Origin: Pollenia angustigena
Taxonomy: Eukaryota; Arthropoda; Insecta; Diptera; Polleniidae
DNA length: 64,000 nt
Assembly (NCBI GenBank): GCA_930367215.1
Contig: OV884056.1
Location: 234,537,127 to 234,601,126, forward strand
Reading direction: 5' to 3'
The notes under the pieces were generated by a model. The model was not told the origin of the DNA and did no database searches. It saw only the letters and a program-made list of their open reading frames with translations. Below are positions 45,381-57,120 of the stretch, in pieces; the stretch's first letter is position 1; each line of letters opens with the position of its first letter. Made by a program: the position numbers and the translations under genes.

Positions 45381-46149
45381 ATTTCTAGTAAATAGCCTTA
45401 TACCTGACTCAGACCATGTGACATGTTGCTCAAAAATTTTTCATGAACAGAAATTTGGTGGCAAAGGGTGTAGAGACGTTAACGGGGTAAACAATGTTGC
45501 ACGAAATGTAAAATCAAATCAATATGAACCGTAAAATTTTTTTTAAATTGAATAGAAAAATTACTTAAACCTTAAATTGTAGCTTGCAACAAAAAACGTA
45601 ACATCTGAAGGTATACGAGTTTTCGAAAGGACGCCAAGAGTAAATACGAATGTTGTTGCAAGGACATATCGCAAAATCTGAATTACTCCTCGTTTATATT
45701 CAAATAATTATAAATTAAATTTTTCAACGTAAGATGAAGAAGATTTACAAAATTACACCTTTTAAATTTATTTAAAGCTTTAAGCTAAATACTACAGTAG
45801 TGTAGTTATCGCTTATTTGCACTATGGTTATGAGAACTTCACGCTTTTTTGTATCCAAATTTGTTCAATTACAGTTTGCAATTTAAAATAACCGAAATTG
45901 TTTCGTGTGTACGCATTTACTTATAAGCATATGCAGCTTGTAATACAATTTTAATAAATAGTTCAAACTTGAGTCAGATCCTATAAAAAAACGCTAAAAA
46001 TTATTTAATCAGAACAAAATTTGCTTAATTTTAATTATACTTTGAATGTATGTATGTTCGGCTAAATTTCGGCTTCTTGATCGGTCTGAAAAAGTGCGTT
46101 CGGTCGGACATTAATCTACTGTACCATATTTTTCGCAAAAAATAACGCT
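45381..46149. other. AT-rich non-coding stretch
   Basis: Nothing recognised. Confidence 0.4.
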
Positions 46150-46652
46150 GGGTCTCCACGTAGCAATTTTTATTGCTAAGTACAAGCAATAACGCCGGCA
46201 GAGCAATGACAGAACAATGGAGCAATAATTGCTGATTATATTGCTGGAGAACACTTGAAATTGCTTTACCATAAATTTGCAATTTTAACCGCGAGTAGTT
46301 GTCGTAGCTGTGTTTTGTATTACTTTTGTGTTTAGTTGCGTATGAAAAAAACCTAAAACTTGTACTATTGTTCTATTGAAAAAATAAAAATATACAAAAA
46401 AACAAATTCGTCGTTTGCTTTTGTTGATATTGACGTTTATTTAAAAATATAATATATAAAAACTTTTTCTGTATTCCGATAAAGTATTTTTTCAGTTGAC
46501 GGCTTTTTCTTGATTGCATTTTTAATAAATAAACAACCGTACAGAGAAATGAAATGCCAGATAAATTACAACTGATTTGACAGCAGATTGCTTAGCAATA
46601 ATTGCTCAAGCAATCAGAAGAGCCATCAATAAATATTGCTACGTGGAGACCC
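46150..46652. repeat. MITE with 'gggtctccacgtagcaat' ends (503 bp)
   Basis: gggtctccacgtagcaattt and inverted gggtctccacgtagcaatat form ~30-bp inverted ends. Sub-terminal ttgctaagcaataa-like motifs recur on both sides. There is no clear flanking duplication. Confidence 0.82.
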
Positions 46653-47375
46653 GGGGTAAAGCGCCATAAAAATAGACTTAAGCCAAGGTTGCCAGGTTTG
46701 AAGATTTATCGTCATTGTCTTTATGCCCCACATTTGACGAGTTTTCAAACTATAAATTTTGTACTTATCTACAAAAGTTTTTATTATTATTTTATACATT
46801 TGAATAACTCCTTATATTTGGTTGGCAGTGAATTTAATGTGTTTTTGTCTTTGGCCTTCATTTTGCTTGTTGGAAATGTTTTCAATACAATAGCTCAGGC
46901 GTCTGATTCTGGTAATAGATTCATTTTTAAAAAAATTTTAAATCGGACCGGAAATTTCCGCCTACAAACAAGCAAACATTGCCTCTTTATAATTTACAAA
47001 ATATAACAAAATAAATTTAACATCATCTATTTAAATATAAAATTAAATTCTGTTTGACAGCATTAATATCTAAAGTAGTGTGTCCTTAAAAAAAAAAATT
47101 ATTTTTTTATTTTCATGGGTGCTCAAGCATAATTTTAAAGCTTATAGGGTAAAGTAGTTTTGAGATTTTTTCAGATTTTTCGGAAGATGGGTCTGCCAGT
47201 TTTTTTTTAAGTTTTCTTTATAACTTTGTCAAAAACAAGATTTTCTTCACATTTAAGGAAATAAGAAATAGTCCAAGCTTTATTTTTGTGTGCAGAAACT
47301 AAAAGTTTTTGCAACGGCTGGTAATAACGTGTTTAACAGGAACAAAAATCAAATTCAGCATTGTTCGGCGTTTTT
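46653..47375. other. Non-coding stretch
   Basis: A 134-codon frame crosses the MITE end (46602-47006) and has no recognisable motif. Nothing else was seen. Confidence 0.4.
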
Positions 47376-48060
47376 TTAAATTTGGTAAACAAATCCCCAA
47401 TAACCTGGTTCCATATGGAGGAAGATAATATAGATGGATTTGTGTAAGTGCTCCGTAATATGAATAGCAAAAATTGTTTTTGGACAGACTCCAATATGCT
47501 CACTTTGGACGTCGTAATATGGGTCCCAAATTATTGAGTCATAATCGATTGTAGGTCTGACAAGTGCTGTGTTCAACTGTTTTGTTATAGAATTCCTTTG
47601 ACCATCGTTTTATTAATCCAAATGCACCACGAGCTTTATCAGTAAAAGATAACTTAGTGTTAAATGATACACCGAGATCGAAATTGTAATCACCAATAAA
47701 ATAGAAGCCAATTGGTCTAGTTTTTCTGGAAAAACTAATATGTTTGCCATTTTTTAAAATTTATATGCAATAAGTTTATTTGGCACCAATTGAAGAATAA
47801 ATTTAAATCATATTGTAAGTGGGGATGAACAATGGAGTCGGAACAACTTGAAAACATTTTTACATCGTCATCATACATAAGTATTTTGGAAAATTTTATT
47901 GCGGTAGGAAGGTCGTTGATATATAATAGAAAAAGTATTGGTCCGAGATGACTACTTTGTGGAACACCAGAATCACTAATAGTGTTTTCTTTTAAATACA
48001 AAAAATAAGTGGTAGACTTTCCAATCAAGTCGCTATCAGCAAATAATTGCGAGTTTCCGC
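47376..48060 (-). pseudogene. Non-LTR reverse-transcriptase fragment, decayed
   Basis: On the minus strand SGVPQSSHLGPILFLLYIND and LPTAIKFSKILMYDDDVKMF are followed by HPHLQYDLNLFFNWCQINLL. This is the palm region of a Jockey/CR1-like enzyme. The catalytic box reads YDDD where these families have YADD. Later, in another frame, come a KRWSKEFYN-like stretch and ALVRPTIDYDSIIWDPYYDV. The catalytic change, frameshifts and stops show it is dead. The end resembles the fragment at 37425-37969. Confidence 0.8.
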
Positions 48061-48511
48061 TTATTTAGTAATTTTTACCGAATTTTTTGCCATTCCTTAT
48101 AGATTAAGTGACTTTGAAATCAATTTTGTGGTTTGCTTGAAGTTCGCAAAGTTTCGCTCTTTTTGCATATTTTTTTTTTTTTTTTTTTTGTTATTTTCCG
48201 ACATTTTGTTTTTTTAACCAAGTTTTCAACACTTTTAGAATGCAAATTCAGGCTAAGTAGCCCAATAAGACTTTTTTTTATTACGACTGGTTTTGGAATG
48301 TTCAAGCTTTGTAAGTTTAAGGACAATAGCTTAACAATTGGTTTGATTTATCTCTAGACCCTCACTCAAAGCAAATGCTAAGTTAGTCGCAAATTTTCGG
48401 GACCCTGAACTATTCTCCATCTTCGTTAATTCACTTATTACATTTTCTAAAAATTATCAAAGACTGTTAACTAACTGAACAACGTCAGACAATGTAGCAG
48501 TGGCGTTGCCT
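48061..48511. other. Non-coding stretch
   Basis: Contains a T20-22 run near 48169-48189. Nothing else recognised. Confidence 0.35.
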
Positions 48512-49465
48512 ACACGCAAAGAAAAAACATGGTTGTGGTAAACATATTCTAAGAGCAACATATTATGATAAGAATTATGATTGTAGTCACCATATTAAGA
48601 TTATTATTGAATCATATTATGACTAAATGTACTCGAACTATTACATCATAATATTTTTCCCTTAATCATATTATTATTCGGTTAATCATACTAAGTTAAG
48701 AAGTAATCAAATTATTGTCATGTTAATCATAATAAGCTAAGAAATTAATTATATTATCATCATGTTAATCATAATAAATTTAGAAGCAATCATATTATGA
48801 TACAGCACCTTTCATAGCTGTCATAAAAATACAAAATAAATTAAAATATTTTTGCATCGATTTTTTATTTTGTGGCTTTTTACAATTTTTGTTAATGTTA
48901 ATAAAATAGCGGAGTTCAATATAAGGCTTGCAAAATAGCAAATGAAAAATCTCTGGTTTTCATGGGCAACCGCGTGTGTCCATTTTTTCGATTTTAAGAT
49001 GTTGATGAAATATCGTAGCACTTTTATAAAATATAACGAAATCTCTGTGTGTTTTGTTTTTGGATTTTACAAAAAAACTATGATATTTTGCATTTGCACT
49101 ATTAAATCACTAATACTTGAATGAACTCCGCTAATATTTTAATTTTTTAATTTCTTTTAACTTATTTTTTTATGGAATTTTATCTTTTCATTGTTTAACC
49201 GCTCACAAATAAAAAAAAACGACACAACTGCTTCAAAATTATTTTACAAATGGCGCTAACATAATATGATTAGAGTAAAAATAGTTCGATTGCATCTTTA
49301 ACATGATATGAGAAATGTATAGAAAGTAATCATGTTTACAGTAACTATAATATTGTTGATATTAAATAAAAATAACAATTATTTGTGTACGACAACAATA
49401 TATTGTTACATTAAACATAGTGTTGTGGCCGTAACCATGCCCAACCATAGTTTTTCTCTGCGTGT
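48512..49465. mobile_element. 'ACAC..AGAGAAAA' element, copy 1 (954 bp)
   Basis: The left acacgcaaagaaaaaacatg and inverted right end acacgcagagaaaaactatg are the termini. The interior is rich in aatcatattatga-type motifs. Almost the same sequence recurs at 50186-52702, where it is split. It is not coding. Confidence 0.8.
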
Positions 49466-49574
49466 ATGGAGTTTGTAGTTTAATCCAAGAAACTAAAATT
49501 TTTAAGCAAAATGGTTTTTGTTCCCAGGAACATTAATGCATATTAGCATAAATATCTGAAAACGTACAATACAT

Positions 49575-49944
49575 CCCAATAAAAATTTCATCATTTTGCG
49601 AAGCACTATTGGTACATTTAAAAAGATAAGCGCACAATTATGCGCAATAAGACATACAGAAACGCAGTAAAGTAAGTGAGAGAACTCTCAACAACTTTTA
49701 CTACGAAGCAGGTTTGTAAGGGAGAATAATAACTGTATCAAAACATTCAGTGTGTAAGGCTGATCGTTACATCCAACAATTTTAATATGCGCTGAATAAT
49801 GCGCTTTATGTGTCAAAAATGTACTGCTTCAAAGTGGAAACTCGCCATAAACAATTCATGCCTTCCGTAAGCGATACGGTAAGCGAAACTCTTTAATTTC
49901 TCCCTTACAAACCTGCTTCGCTGGAAGGTCCATTTTTTATTGGG
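49575..49944 (+). repeat. MITE family 'CCCAATAAAAAAT', copy C
   Basis: Ends cccaataaaaattt and attttttattggg, with at on both flanks. It is shorter than copies A and B through loss of the cattccctta segment. Confidence 0.88.
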
Positions 49945-50074
49945 ATATAAGACTGGAGGCCCTATGCTCCTTATATGATCGATGGGAACATATATATAAT
50001 TAGCAATGAGAGAAAAATTTACTGCTATGGTTAGAGATGGCCGATCGTGATTAAAATTCACTTTTTTCAACACA

Positions 50075-50185
50075 ACTTGAAGGACAATCTGGCTGGTTGC
50101 CCATGTAAACCTTTGCGCCCAGGTGAGCATCGCGACTTTGAAGATAATGTGATGAGGTTCGGTAAATATGTTCTTATTATCGCAA
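50075..50185 (+). repeat. DINE-like fragment
   Basis: The stretch ctggctggttgcccatgtaa, then cctttgcgcccaggtgagca and gataatgtgatgaggttcgg, matches 44825-44925 of the full copy. It is truncated on both sides. Confidence 0.6.
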
Positions 50186-50265
50186 GCAAAGAAAAAACAT
50201 GGTTGTGGTAAACATATTCTAAGAACAACATATTATGATAAGATTCATGATTGTAGTCACCATAT

Positions 50266-51934
50266 CGTCAGCTCAGAATTGGTTTGGCGCATATGCCAAA
50301 AAGTCGGAGTGGAGAAAAACGAAAAAGAAGATTTACATGAAGATTTCTCAAATTGTACCCCATAGAATTTTTTTATATTTTTACCACTGCTTCCGTTATA
50401 TGTTTTGAAGAAAAATGCAAATTTTTGCGCACTTTCATGAATAAAGTTAGAATTTAATAGTATTTTTTTGAAAATGAAAAATATTGTTTTGTGCCGCATA
50501 CACCACTTTTCTAAAAAAAAATTAAAAAAAGTGGCTTTTTGTGCTGCATACGTATACTTATTGCTGTGTATTGAGTAACTTGTTGTTGAGATGATTTTTT
50601 TATAGTTTTTTTATTTGATTTTACTTTACAAAAACAGAAAAAACAGTTCTACTGTTCTGAAAAGTTACATAAAAAGTCACAAATTAAACAACTTAAATAA
50701 TGCAAAAGTAAACAGAAAATTGAAAACTTAATATTGAGTAAATTTTTATAATAAGCTTTATCAACACGTGGAAGAAATATAAGCAAGTCTTTTATGTCTC
50801 TATTTTTATCGCTGGAAATAAATGATGGTTTCGATATTTTCAAAAAATTCGTCAACAAATTCTCAGGAGTTTTCAAACAATTTTTTGATGCAGACTTAAC
50901 CAAAATTGCATTTTTATATGTTTCCTCTCTGGTTGAAGTTTTATAATATATACATAAATCATTATTTTAACTGTATAGAAGTACTTTAATTTAAGCAAAA
51001 GGGACTTTTCGAAAGTTTATTTTATTTGCTTCCAACGAGTATGTGCGAAAATTTTCCGGAAGCATTTCCATAACTTTAAGTTTTGTTTTATTATTTGGCA
51101 TTGTTTTAAGCAAATTTAGTAAATGAAGAGAGGACTATGAATTTCAATATTCTTTAAGTACCGGTCAATAACACCATGGACACAGTTCACTTCTTGAATT
51201 AAAGAAAGTTCTGGTTCTGAAGACTTTTGTATTACGGCATCAATATTATTTTGTTTAAAGAACATTTTGATTGCGGTTGCGTTAATTTGATTTTTATTTT
51301 GAGGTACGCAAGAATCGCTCCATAATGTCAAAGTTTTAATAAGTGGACAATCTTTTATTAATTCATTTAAAATTTTAATTTAAGCACTAGCAATATTGTT
51401 ACCACTCCGACCACTATGAGCTTCCGTCAAAAAGGCACAATAAGTAAAAGTTGGTATAATAATGGTTGCTGTAAGATTAAACATATTTAATTTTCGTTTG
51501 TAGTAAAATTTTGAAGCATTTCCCTTAGGTAGGCTAAAAACACAAATAATAGCAAACCGTACACTTGGTTGGGTCCATTATGAAACTATTTTTCACAAAT
51601 TTATTTTCTTGTTGTCATTTTACTTTGCTTTTGCTTTAACTACTTTTTTTTCTTACGGCAATGCAGCAAAGCAACAGTAAAATTAATTTTGTACATTTTT
51701 GTATGAAGAATTTGCTGCAATCGCCAAACAATGGCTTGAAGAGCAAAACAGTACTTAAAAAATTTTGAAACAGTTGATATGCAGCAAAATTAATGCTTTA
51801 TATCTCAGAAACCATCAAAATTTTCGCGAAACAGGTTTTTGATTTAGAAAAAGGGTATTAAAAAATATATTCCTCATACCTAACTCATTTTTTTTTAAAA
51901 ATGGTCGGTAGGTCAAACCAGTAATGAGCTGACG
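50266..51934 (-). mobile_element. DDE transposon (Sola-like?) with 4-bp target duplication
   Basis: The inverted ends CGTCAGCTCAGAATTGGTTTG-type and CGTCAGCTCATTACTGGTTT match at 18 of 21 bases. ATAT flanks both sides (50262-50265, 51935-51938). Comparison with copy 1 of the host MITE shows the pre-insertion site had only one ATAT. It carries a degraded transposase gene on the minus strand. Confidence 0.8.
50649..51560 (-). pseudogene. DDE-type transposase remnant ('WSDSCVPQNKN' family)
   Basis: The minus strand reads FYYKRKLNMFNLTATIIIPT, YCAFLTEAHSGRSGNNIAS, a stop, and then KDCPLIKTLTLWSDSCVPQN followed by KNQINATAIKMFFKQ. It goes on to SEPELSLIQEVNCVHGVIDR and ends near 51116. A later piece (50903-50649) has KNRDIKDLLIFLPRVDKAYY. 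The LYYKRKL..YNLT and SD.C..QN.N boxes are those of a transposase group present in many insect genomes, with the Asp of WSDSC as a likely catalytic residue. I think this is Sola-like, because of the 4-bp duplication, but cannot confirm it. The in-frame stop and lost reading frame between the pieces make it a pseudogene. Confidence 0.65.
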
Positions 51935-52734
51935 ATATTACGATTATTATTAAATCATATTATGACCAAATATATTCGTAATATTACATTATAATATTTT
52001 TCCCTTAATCATATTATTATCCTGTTAATCATAATAAGTTTAGAAGTAATCATATCATCGTCATGTTAATCATAATAAGTTAAGAAGTAATCACATTTTT
52101 GACATGTTAATCATAATAAATTTATAAGTAATCAGAGGTGCTGTCACAACAATAAAAATATATTAACATTTTTTTCATCGATGTTCTATGTTGTGGCACT
52201 TTACAATTTTTTTAATGTAAATATAATTTCTTTATTTTTTTAATTTCTTTAAACTTTTTAATGGGTATAGTTTTTAATTGTTTTATCACTCAATAACAAA
52301 TAATTCGATTGGCATATTTAAAACAAACGATACAACTGATGCCAAATTTATTTTACAAATATTATGAATATTATGAGTAAAGATATTTTGATTGCACCTT
52401 AAACTTATTATGATTACACGTATAGAAGGTTATCATGTTATGACTATTAAATATCATGAAATTGTTGTGAGTAATTTAATATATTTTCAAAGTTATCATT
52501 ATTTAGTTGTTAGAAAAGCAAGAATTTTTCAGTCAACAATACCCAAATTTATAATTGCGATTAACATTGAAATGTTTACAGCCACTATAATATTGCTGAT
52601 ATTAAATTAAAATAACAATTTTTGGTTACGACAACGATATATTGTTTCAATAAACATAGTGTAGTTGCCGTAACCATGCCCAACCATATTTTTTTTCTGC
52701 GTTCGCAATGACGAAGGCTAGCAAAAATTGTGAC

Positions 52735-52870
52735 TCATTCCATAATTTTACCTAGACCCCATACGAAATTTGGCCCAACAATATTTTATTGCAAAATTTT
52801 TTTTATCATAACATTTTATTGGGATCGGTCCATGTTGGACCATATCATTCAGACAGAAACCAATCCGGAA
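52735..52870 (+). repeat. Diverged DINE-like fragment
   Basis: Read inverted, it shares the order ggaccg-atcc-aataaaa and tttgg..ccaaattt with the copy at 14380-14812. Confidence 0.4.
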
Positions 52871-52892
52871 ATTTTTGTAATCAAAAAGACTA

Positions 52893-53150
52893 AAATATCG
52901 TTACCTACAATGTAAAAAGCCCTAACTAACAAAAAAATTTCAAAGATTTTTTTTAATTTTTAATTCATTATTTATTTTAAATCTATTTTAAATTTCATCA
53001 CAAACTTAGTTTTATTTATATAGTTATACACAAAAGTAATCAAAATAAAGAAAGCTAGAAAAATATATATCGTTACCTACAATGTAAAAAGCCCTAACTA
53101 ACAAAAAATATAAATAAATTTTTTAATTTATTATTTATTTTAAATCTACT
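52893..53150. repeat. Tandem duplication with ~173-bp period
   Basis: tatcgttacctacaatgtaa, then aaagccctaactaac, occurs at 52895 and again at 53068. Each is followed by a ttaatttattatttatttta stretch. The second unit is shorter and runs up to the transposase stop codon. Confidence 0.8.
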
Positions 53151-53160
53151 TTTTAATTTA

Positions 53161-54236
53161 TTATTCTAAAAGAGCCTTAACTTCGTCGCTTATATCACTA
53201 TGCTTTTTCTGGCTAAATGAAGGAGTCAAGTGTGAGATCATGGGATCTGATGTTACCATCATTCGGTGCATAATTTCTTCGTTCGTGGCAATTCGACTGC
53301 ATTTTCGCGATATTTTTTATAGTCTTTGTTACGACTTTCCTGAGCCTCTTCGGATAATAAGCCTACAGGAAAAATACACTTTTCAATTATATATTTTCCA
53401 TGAATCAGAATTTTGTGGAGTGTTGGTGGCATATTGTACCACTCGTACAGTGCAACAAATTTTTTTTCCGTCTCCAGACAAAAATCACCAAATTTTTTCG
53501 AATTTAGTGCCTCGGTAATGGTTATAGCTTCGAGAATTGTTGAAAACCTCTTGATTATGTCTTCATCTAGACCCGTGATTTCGGAAATCAAAGCAGGATT
53601 AGCAAAGAATCTTCGTGACGTATTTCCTGAATTTGTCGTACCAGAGCCTTGCTTAACAGTATCAACCTGTATTCCTCTTTAATTTCACGCTTTATCAAAC
53701 ATTTTCGGGCTTCTCTTATCGGACGAGTATCTGAGTCGACTCTTCCACATTTAAATTCAATATTGTAAGCTACAGTGCTTGTTCATTTACGGGCATAGCT
53801 TGAACTTCTTCGATTTTATTCATTTTGGATGTTGTTGCTCCACAAATAAAACAAGAAGATGCTGCTGGTGTCTCTGTTACTGATTGTGCTGCCTTGCCGT
53901 CAATCATTGTAAAATATAATTCATGTTTTACTTTAAAGTTAAATTTTGTTCTGTCTTTGTCAACCTTCAGAAGCTTCGAGCATAAAACTCCATGAGAAAT
54001 AGAAAAACTTTCCATTGCCAAAACTCTTGGGCCTTAGTTTCAGTTGTTTTTAAAAAACCGGAGAAAAATTGGTTGTACTTTTCGCGTTCGTCAGCAATTT
54101 TTGAATGACAAAAATCGATCAATATTTTACTGACAGGTACGTTCCAAATATGAGCACTAATAGATGTGGGTGGAATTTCTGTAAAAAAATCATACAGGTA
54201 GCCAACGGAAAACCGCAAATAATTCAAAAAGTGCAC
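53161..54236 (-). pseudogene. Transib/RAG1-superfamily-like transposase remnant (C-terminal half)
   Basis: In order on the minus strand: KHELYFTMIDGKAAQS and a zinc-knuckle-like SCFICGATTSKMN (about 53910-53810), then KQGSGTTNSGNTSRRFFANP and EITGLDEDIIKRFSTILEAI (53660-53530). Next is YEWYNMPPTLHKILIHGKYI, then PVGLLSEEAQESRNKDYKKY. In another frame, IATNEEIMHRMMVTSDPMIS runs to a stop at 53161. The HK.L.HG...I......G..SEEA.ESRNK.YKKYR block has the layout of the C-terminal catalytic region of Transib transposases and RAG1, where the last acidic residue sits in SE. At least three frameshifts show it is dead. No CAC-type terminal repeats were found. Family assignment is by motif recall. Confidence 0.6.
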
Positions 54237-54240
54237 TTTC

Positions 54241-54875
54241 TTTTTTTCCTTTCAATTGTCCACGCACATTTATTACCGCTTATTACTTTGCTACCGCAAT
54301 TACTTTGTTTATTACTTTTTTTTTTTAAATCTGAGAATCATAAACAAAAGTCATAAATGTTTTTGCAAAGAATTTTGTGCATATATAGAGCAAATTTTTG
54401 AAATGCATACCTTCACTTAATTGTGAATAAAAGCGAAACGCGTTCATCGATTTTCATGATTTATGTCTCATTTTTTTCATAGGTTATGCGACTTCACGTG
54501 AAAGTAATAGGACTTGAAACTTTTTTTTACTGTTTTGGATTTTTTTATGAATTAAAAATAAAAAATTTAAATTTTTTGGGCAAAAAATATTTTTTTTCTT
54601 CATACATTTATTTATAACTGCGAAACTGTTGCTTATGTAGCAAAATGTTATATAAACAGATGAAAGTAATTGTAATTCTTGATTTTTCTAAATTTTTTTC
54701 AGCAAAATCCGATTAGTGGTTCTCGAGTTATGTTAAACAAAAGAGCCTTATCAGAATTGAGTCCCGAATCAATCAGCTGAAAAATGTTGTACTGTGTAAT
54801 GCAACAAATTGAGAAGGTGGCACCTGGTGGCACTTGAAATTGATTAATAATGTTAAAACAGATATAAGACAATGT
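54241..54875. other. AT-rich non-coding stretch
   Basis: Upstream of the transposase remnant. No further coding segments were recognised. Confidence 0.35.
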
Positions 54876-55234
54876 GGCTGACTTCCAAAACGTCAAATGC
54901 TTTGTATAAGAACAAAGTATAATGTTTCATTACGCCGCAGTACAATATATATGCAATGCAAACCCTTCCAAAACATCAATGGTAAGTATTAGTAACGCAG
55001 CAAAAAGCAATCAGAGCATCGGTTTTAAAGTTGATGCTTTGTGATATTTGACATTTAATTTGCAAGCAATACAGATTTATTTTAATATTATGCATTGCAT
55101 CACTTACATTTCAAAACGTTTTAATAAACAGAACACATAGTTGCATTGTTTCGGTACTTTGTACATGTGCATGGTTGAAATACAGTATTTAAACTGTATA
55201 CAAACTTTGTTTTAGTACGTTTTGGAAGTCAGCC
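54876..55234. repeat. MITE with 18-bp perfect TIR 'ggctgacttccaaaacgt' (359 bp)
   Basis: The inverted ends are identical over 18 bases. tgt lies on both outer sides. Interior is AT-rich without a frame. Confidence 0.88.
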
Positions 55235-55752
55235 TGTATTAGTAGTGATTTCAAACTAAAGAAAAGTAAAGATCAAATTGCAGGTCCAAATGTTTGGAGA
55301 AAAATGGGATTTTTGTTATATGTTCATAAAAATATACAAAATAAAAACTTAAGTCTCTGCAGATTTTTTTTTTCAATTTTAGTATACTGAAATAACTACT
55401 TTAAATAGAAAAAAAAGAAAAACGTTAGCTCACATAGTAAAATAATATTCGCATTTAAATTCTTAGGTTTAAATTAAGTTGGTTCGGTAAAACACACAAG
55501 TTCTGAGTTTGAGACGGATATAAAAAAAACTGGCAGTCAGATCGGAGTAATTCTTTTTGATTTGACTGTACCATTTAGTCTAAAATTGCAACATATCACT
55601 GCATATTGCATGAAGACTACGTTGACAATTTGACTTTTTTCCGCGAAATCCCCAGTGTGCGGCGTATAATTCGAATTCAGTTGAAAAATTAGAGACGCAA
55701 ACAACATCTTATATTTCACACAACGAATGTGTGCCCCAATGAAAAGAAGTAA

Positions 55753-55753
<1 letters not shown>
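55235..55753. other. Non-coding stretch
   Basis: Nothing recognised. Confidence 0.35.

Positions 55754-55786
<33 letters not shown>
55754..55786. repeat. TA microsatellite
   Basis: About 16 TA units directly left of the Helitron-related segment. Confidence 0.9.
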
Positions 55787-55792
<6 letters not shown>

Positions 55793-56112
55793 TTGCATTG
55801 TGTTAGTAACTGATGTTCTCTGTAATGCGTGAACCGATTTTGTTTCTTGTGACGTCAATTCCAAGGTTTTTATGTATCAACGGTCTTCAAATGTGTATTG
55901 GTTCATGAGTTATAGCCATTTTAGTGAACACTGCATTCATTCCGAAACATGTATTTTTTGTTTTTGCATGGCAATTTTTCGAATTTTACTTAATATTTTG
56001 AAAAACTGAAATTCAATTAGTTTTTAAATTCATTACAATTCGATTTAAGACAAACCATTACTTTAATTTAGCAGCCACTGTAACGGCAAAATTATTGAAA
56101 AGTTGAGGTATC
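55787..56112 (+). other. Non-coding lead-in to the Helitron remnant
   Basis: tgcattgtgttagtaactga followed by aaccgattttgtttcttgtg reads like degraded coding sequence or an element end. I cannot assign it. Confidence 0.3.
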
Positions 56113-57120
56113 ATTATTGGGGATGAATGCACTATGGCGAATAAGAAATCTGTTGAAGCATTGGAAAGAACAATTCAGAGTTGTTTGGTGGTGCCTTGAT
56201 TTTATTGTCAGGCGATTTTAGGCAAACATTGCTCGTCATTCCTAGTCTTCATGCTTATGGAGATTTGTAAAAACATTGAAACTCACTACTAACGTTCGTG
56301 TTAAGTTGCAGAATGATCCATCTGCTGATAAGTTCTCTAAGCAATTGCTGAAAATTGGGAATGGTGCAATGCCTGTTAATGACACTGGATTTATAACATT
56401 GCCAATTGATTTTTGCCATGTCGTACAGTCAAAAGAGGAATTGATTGAACGTGTGTTCCCTAACATAGCACAAAAATATACATGCCATACATGGTTGAGT
56501 GACAGAGCAATCTTAGCAGCAAAGAACAAAGAAGTTAGTGAATTAAATATGGCTATACAATCGAAGATTCCTGGCGAATTGGTTTCGTGCAAGTCTGTGG
56601 TTACCAATGTAGAAGATGTTGTGAATTATCCAACAGAATTTTTGAATTCGTTTGATTTACCAGTATTACCTCCGCGTAATCTCCAATTGCAAGCTGGAGT
56701 CACTATTATTATGCTTTGCAATATCAATCAACCCCGTTTGTGTAATAGCACAAGACTTGCTATTAAAAGGTTGATGGCTTATGTAATTGAAGATGCAATT
56801 AACCCGGAAAACTCAAAGGCAAAGATGTATTCATTCCACGCATCCCAATGATTCCGTCTGATATGCCATTTGAATTCAAACGACTTCAGTTTCCTGTTCG
56901 GCTTGGGTTTGCGGTTACTATTAATAAGGCGCAAGGCCAATCATTCGGAATTTGTGGAGTGAATTTAGAGTATCCAATTTTCTCACATATACAGTTGTAT
57001 GACGCCTGTTCGCGCGTTTTGGCAAACCATCGGTTTTGTATATTTACACCGAAAATGGAAAAACAAGAAATGTTGTGTACCGCAGAGCATTACAATAAAA
57101 ACAATTTATCACTGATTTAA
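56113..57120 (+). pseudogene. Helitron/Helentron PIF1-like helicase remnant
   Basis: IIIGDECTMANKKSVEALER (motif II, DE) is followed in another frame by LLSGDFRQTLLVIP (motif III). Then WRFVKTLKLTTNVRVKLQND leads into an open frame from 56276 to 56851 (NVEDVVNYPTEFLNSFDL, LPPRNLQLQAGVTIIMLCNI). A frameshift near 56820 leads to PMIPSDMPFEFKRLQFPVRL and FAVTINKAQGQSFGICGVNL (motif V) with YDACSR (motif VI), ending at 57120. This is the C-terminal helicase of a rolling-circle transposase. The Walker A segment and the Rep nuclease are absent, so it is truncated as well as frameshifted. Confidence 0.9.

Larger units (their letters stand above)
50186..52702. mobile_element. 'ACAC..AGAGAAAA' element, copy 2, split by a DDE transposon
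   Basis: 50186-50265 and 51935-52702 are colinear with copy 1 (48512-49465). tcgcaa lies on both outer sides (50180-50185, 52703-52708) and may be its target duplication. The break is filled by the element at 50266-51934. Confidence 0.82.

Noticed and set aside
46602..47006. 134-codon plus-strand frame
   Set aside because: It begins inside the right arm of the MITE at 46150-46652 and has no recognisable domain. Its hydrophobic stretch comes from T-rich sequence.
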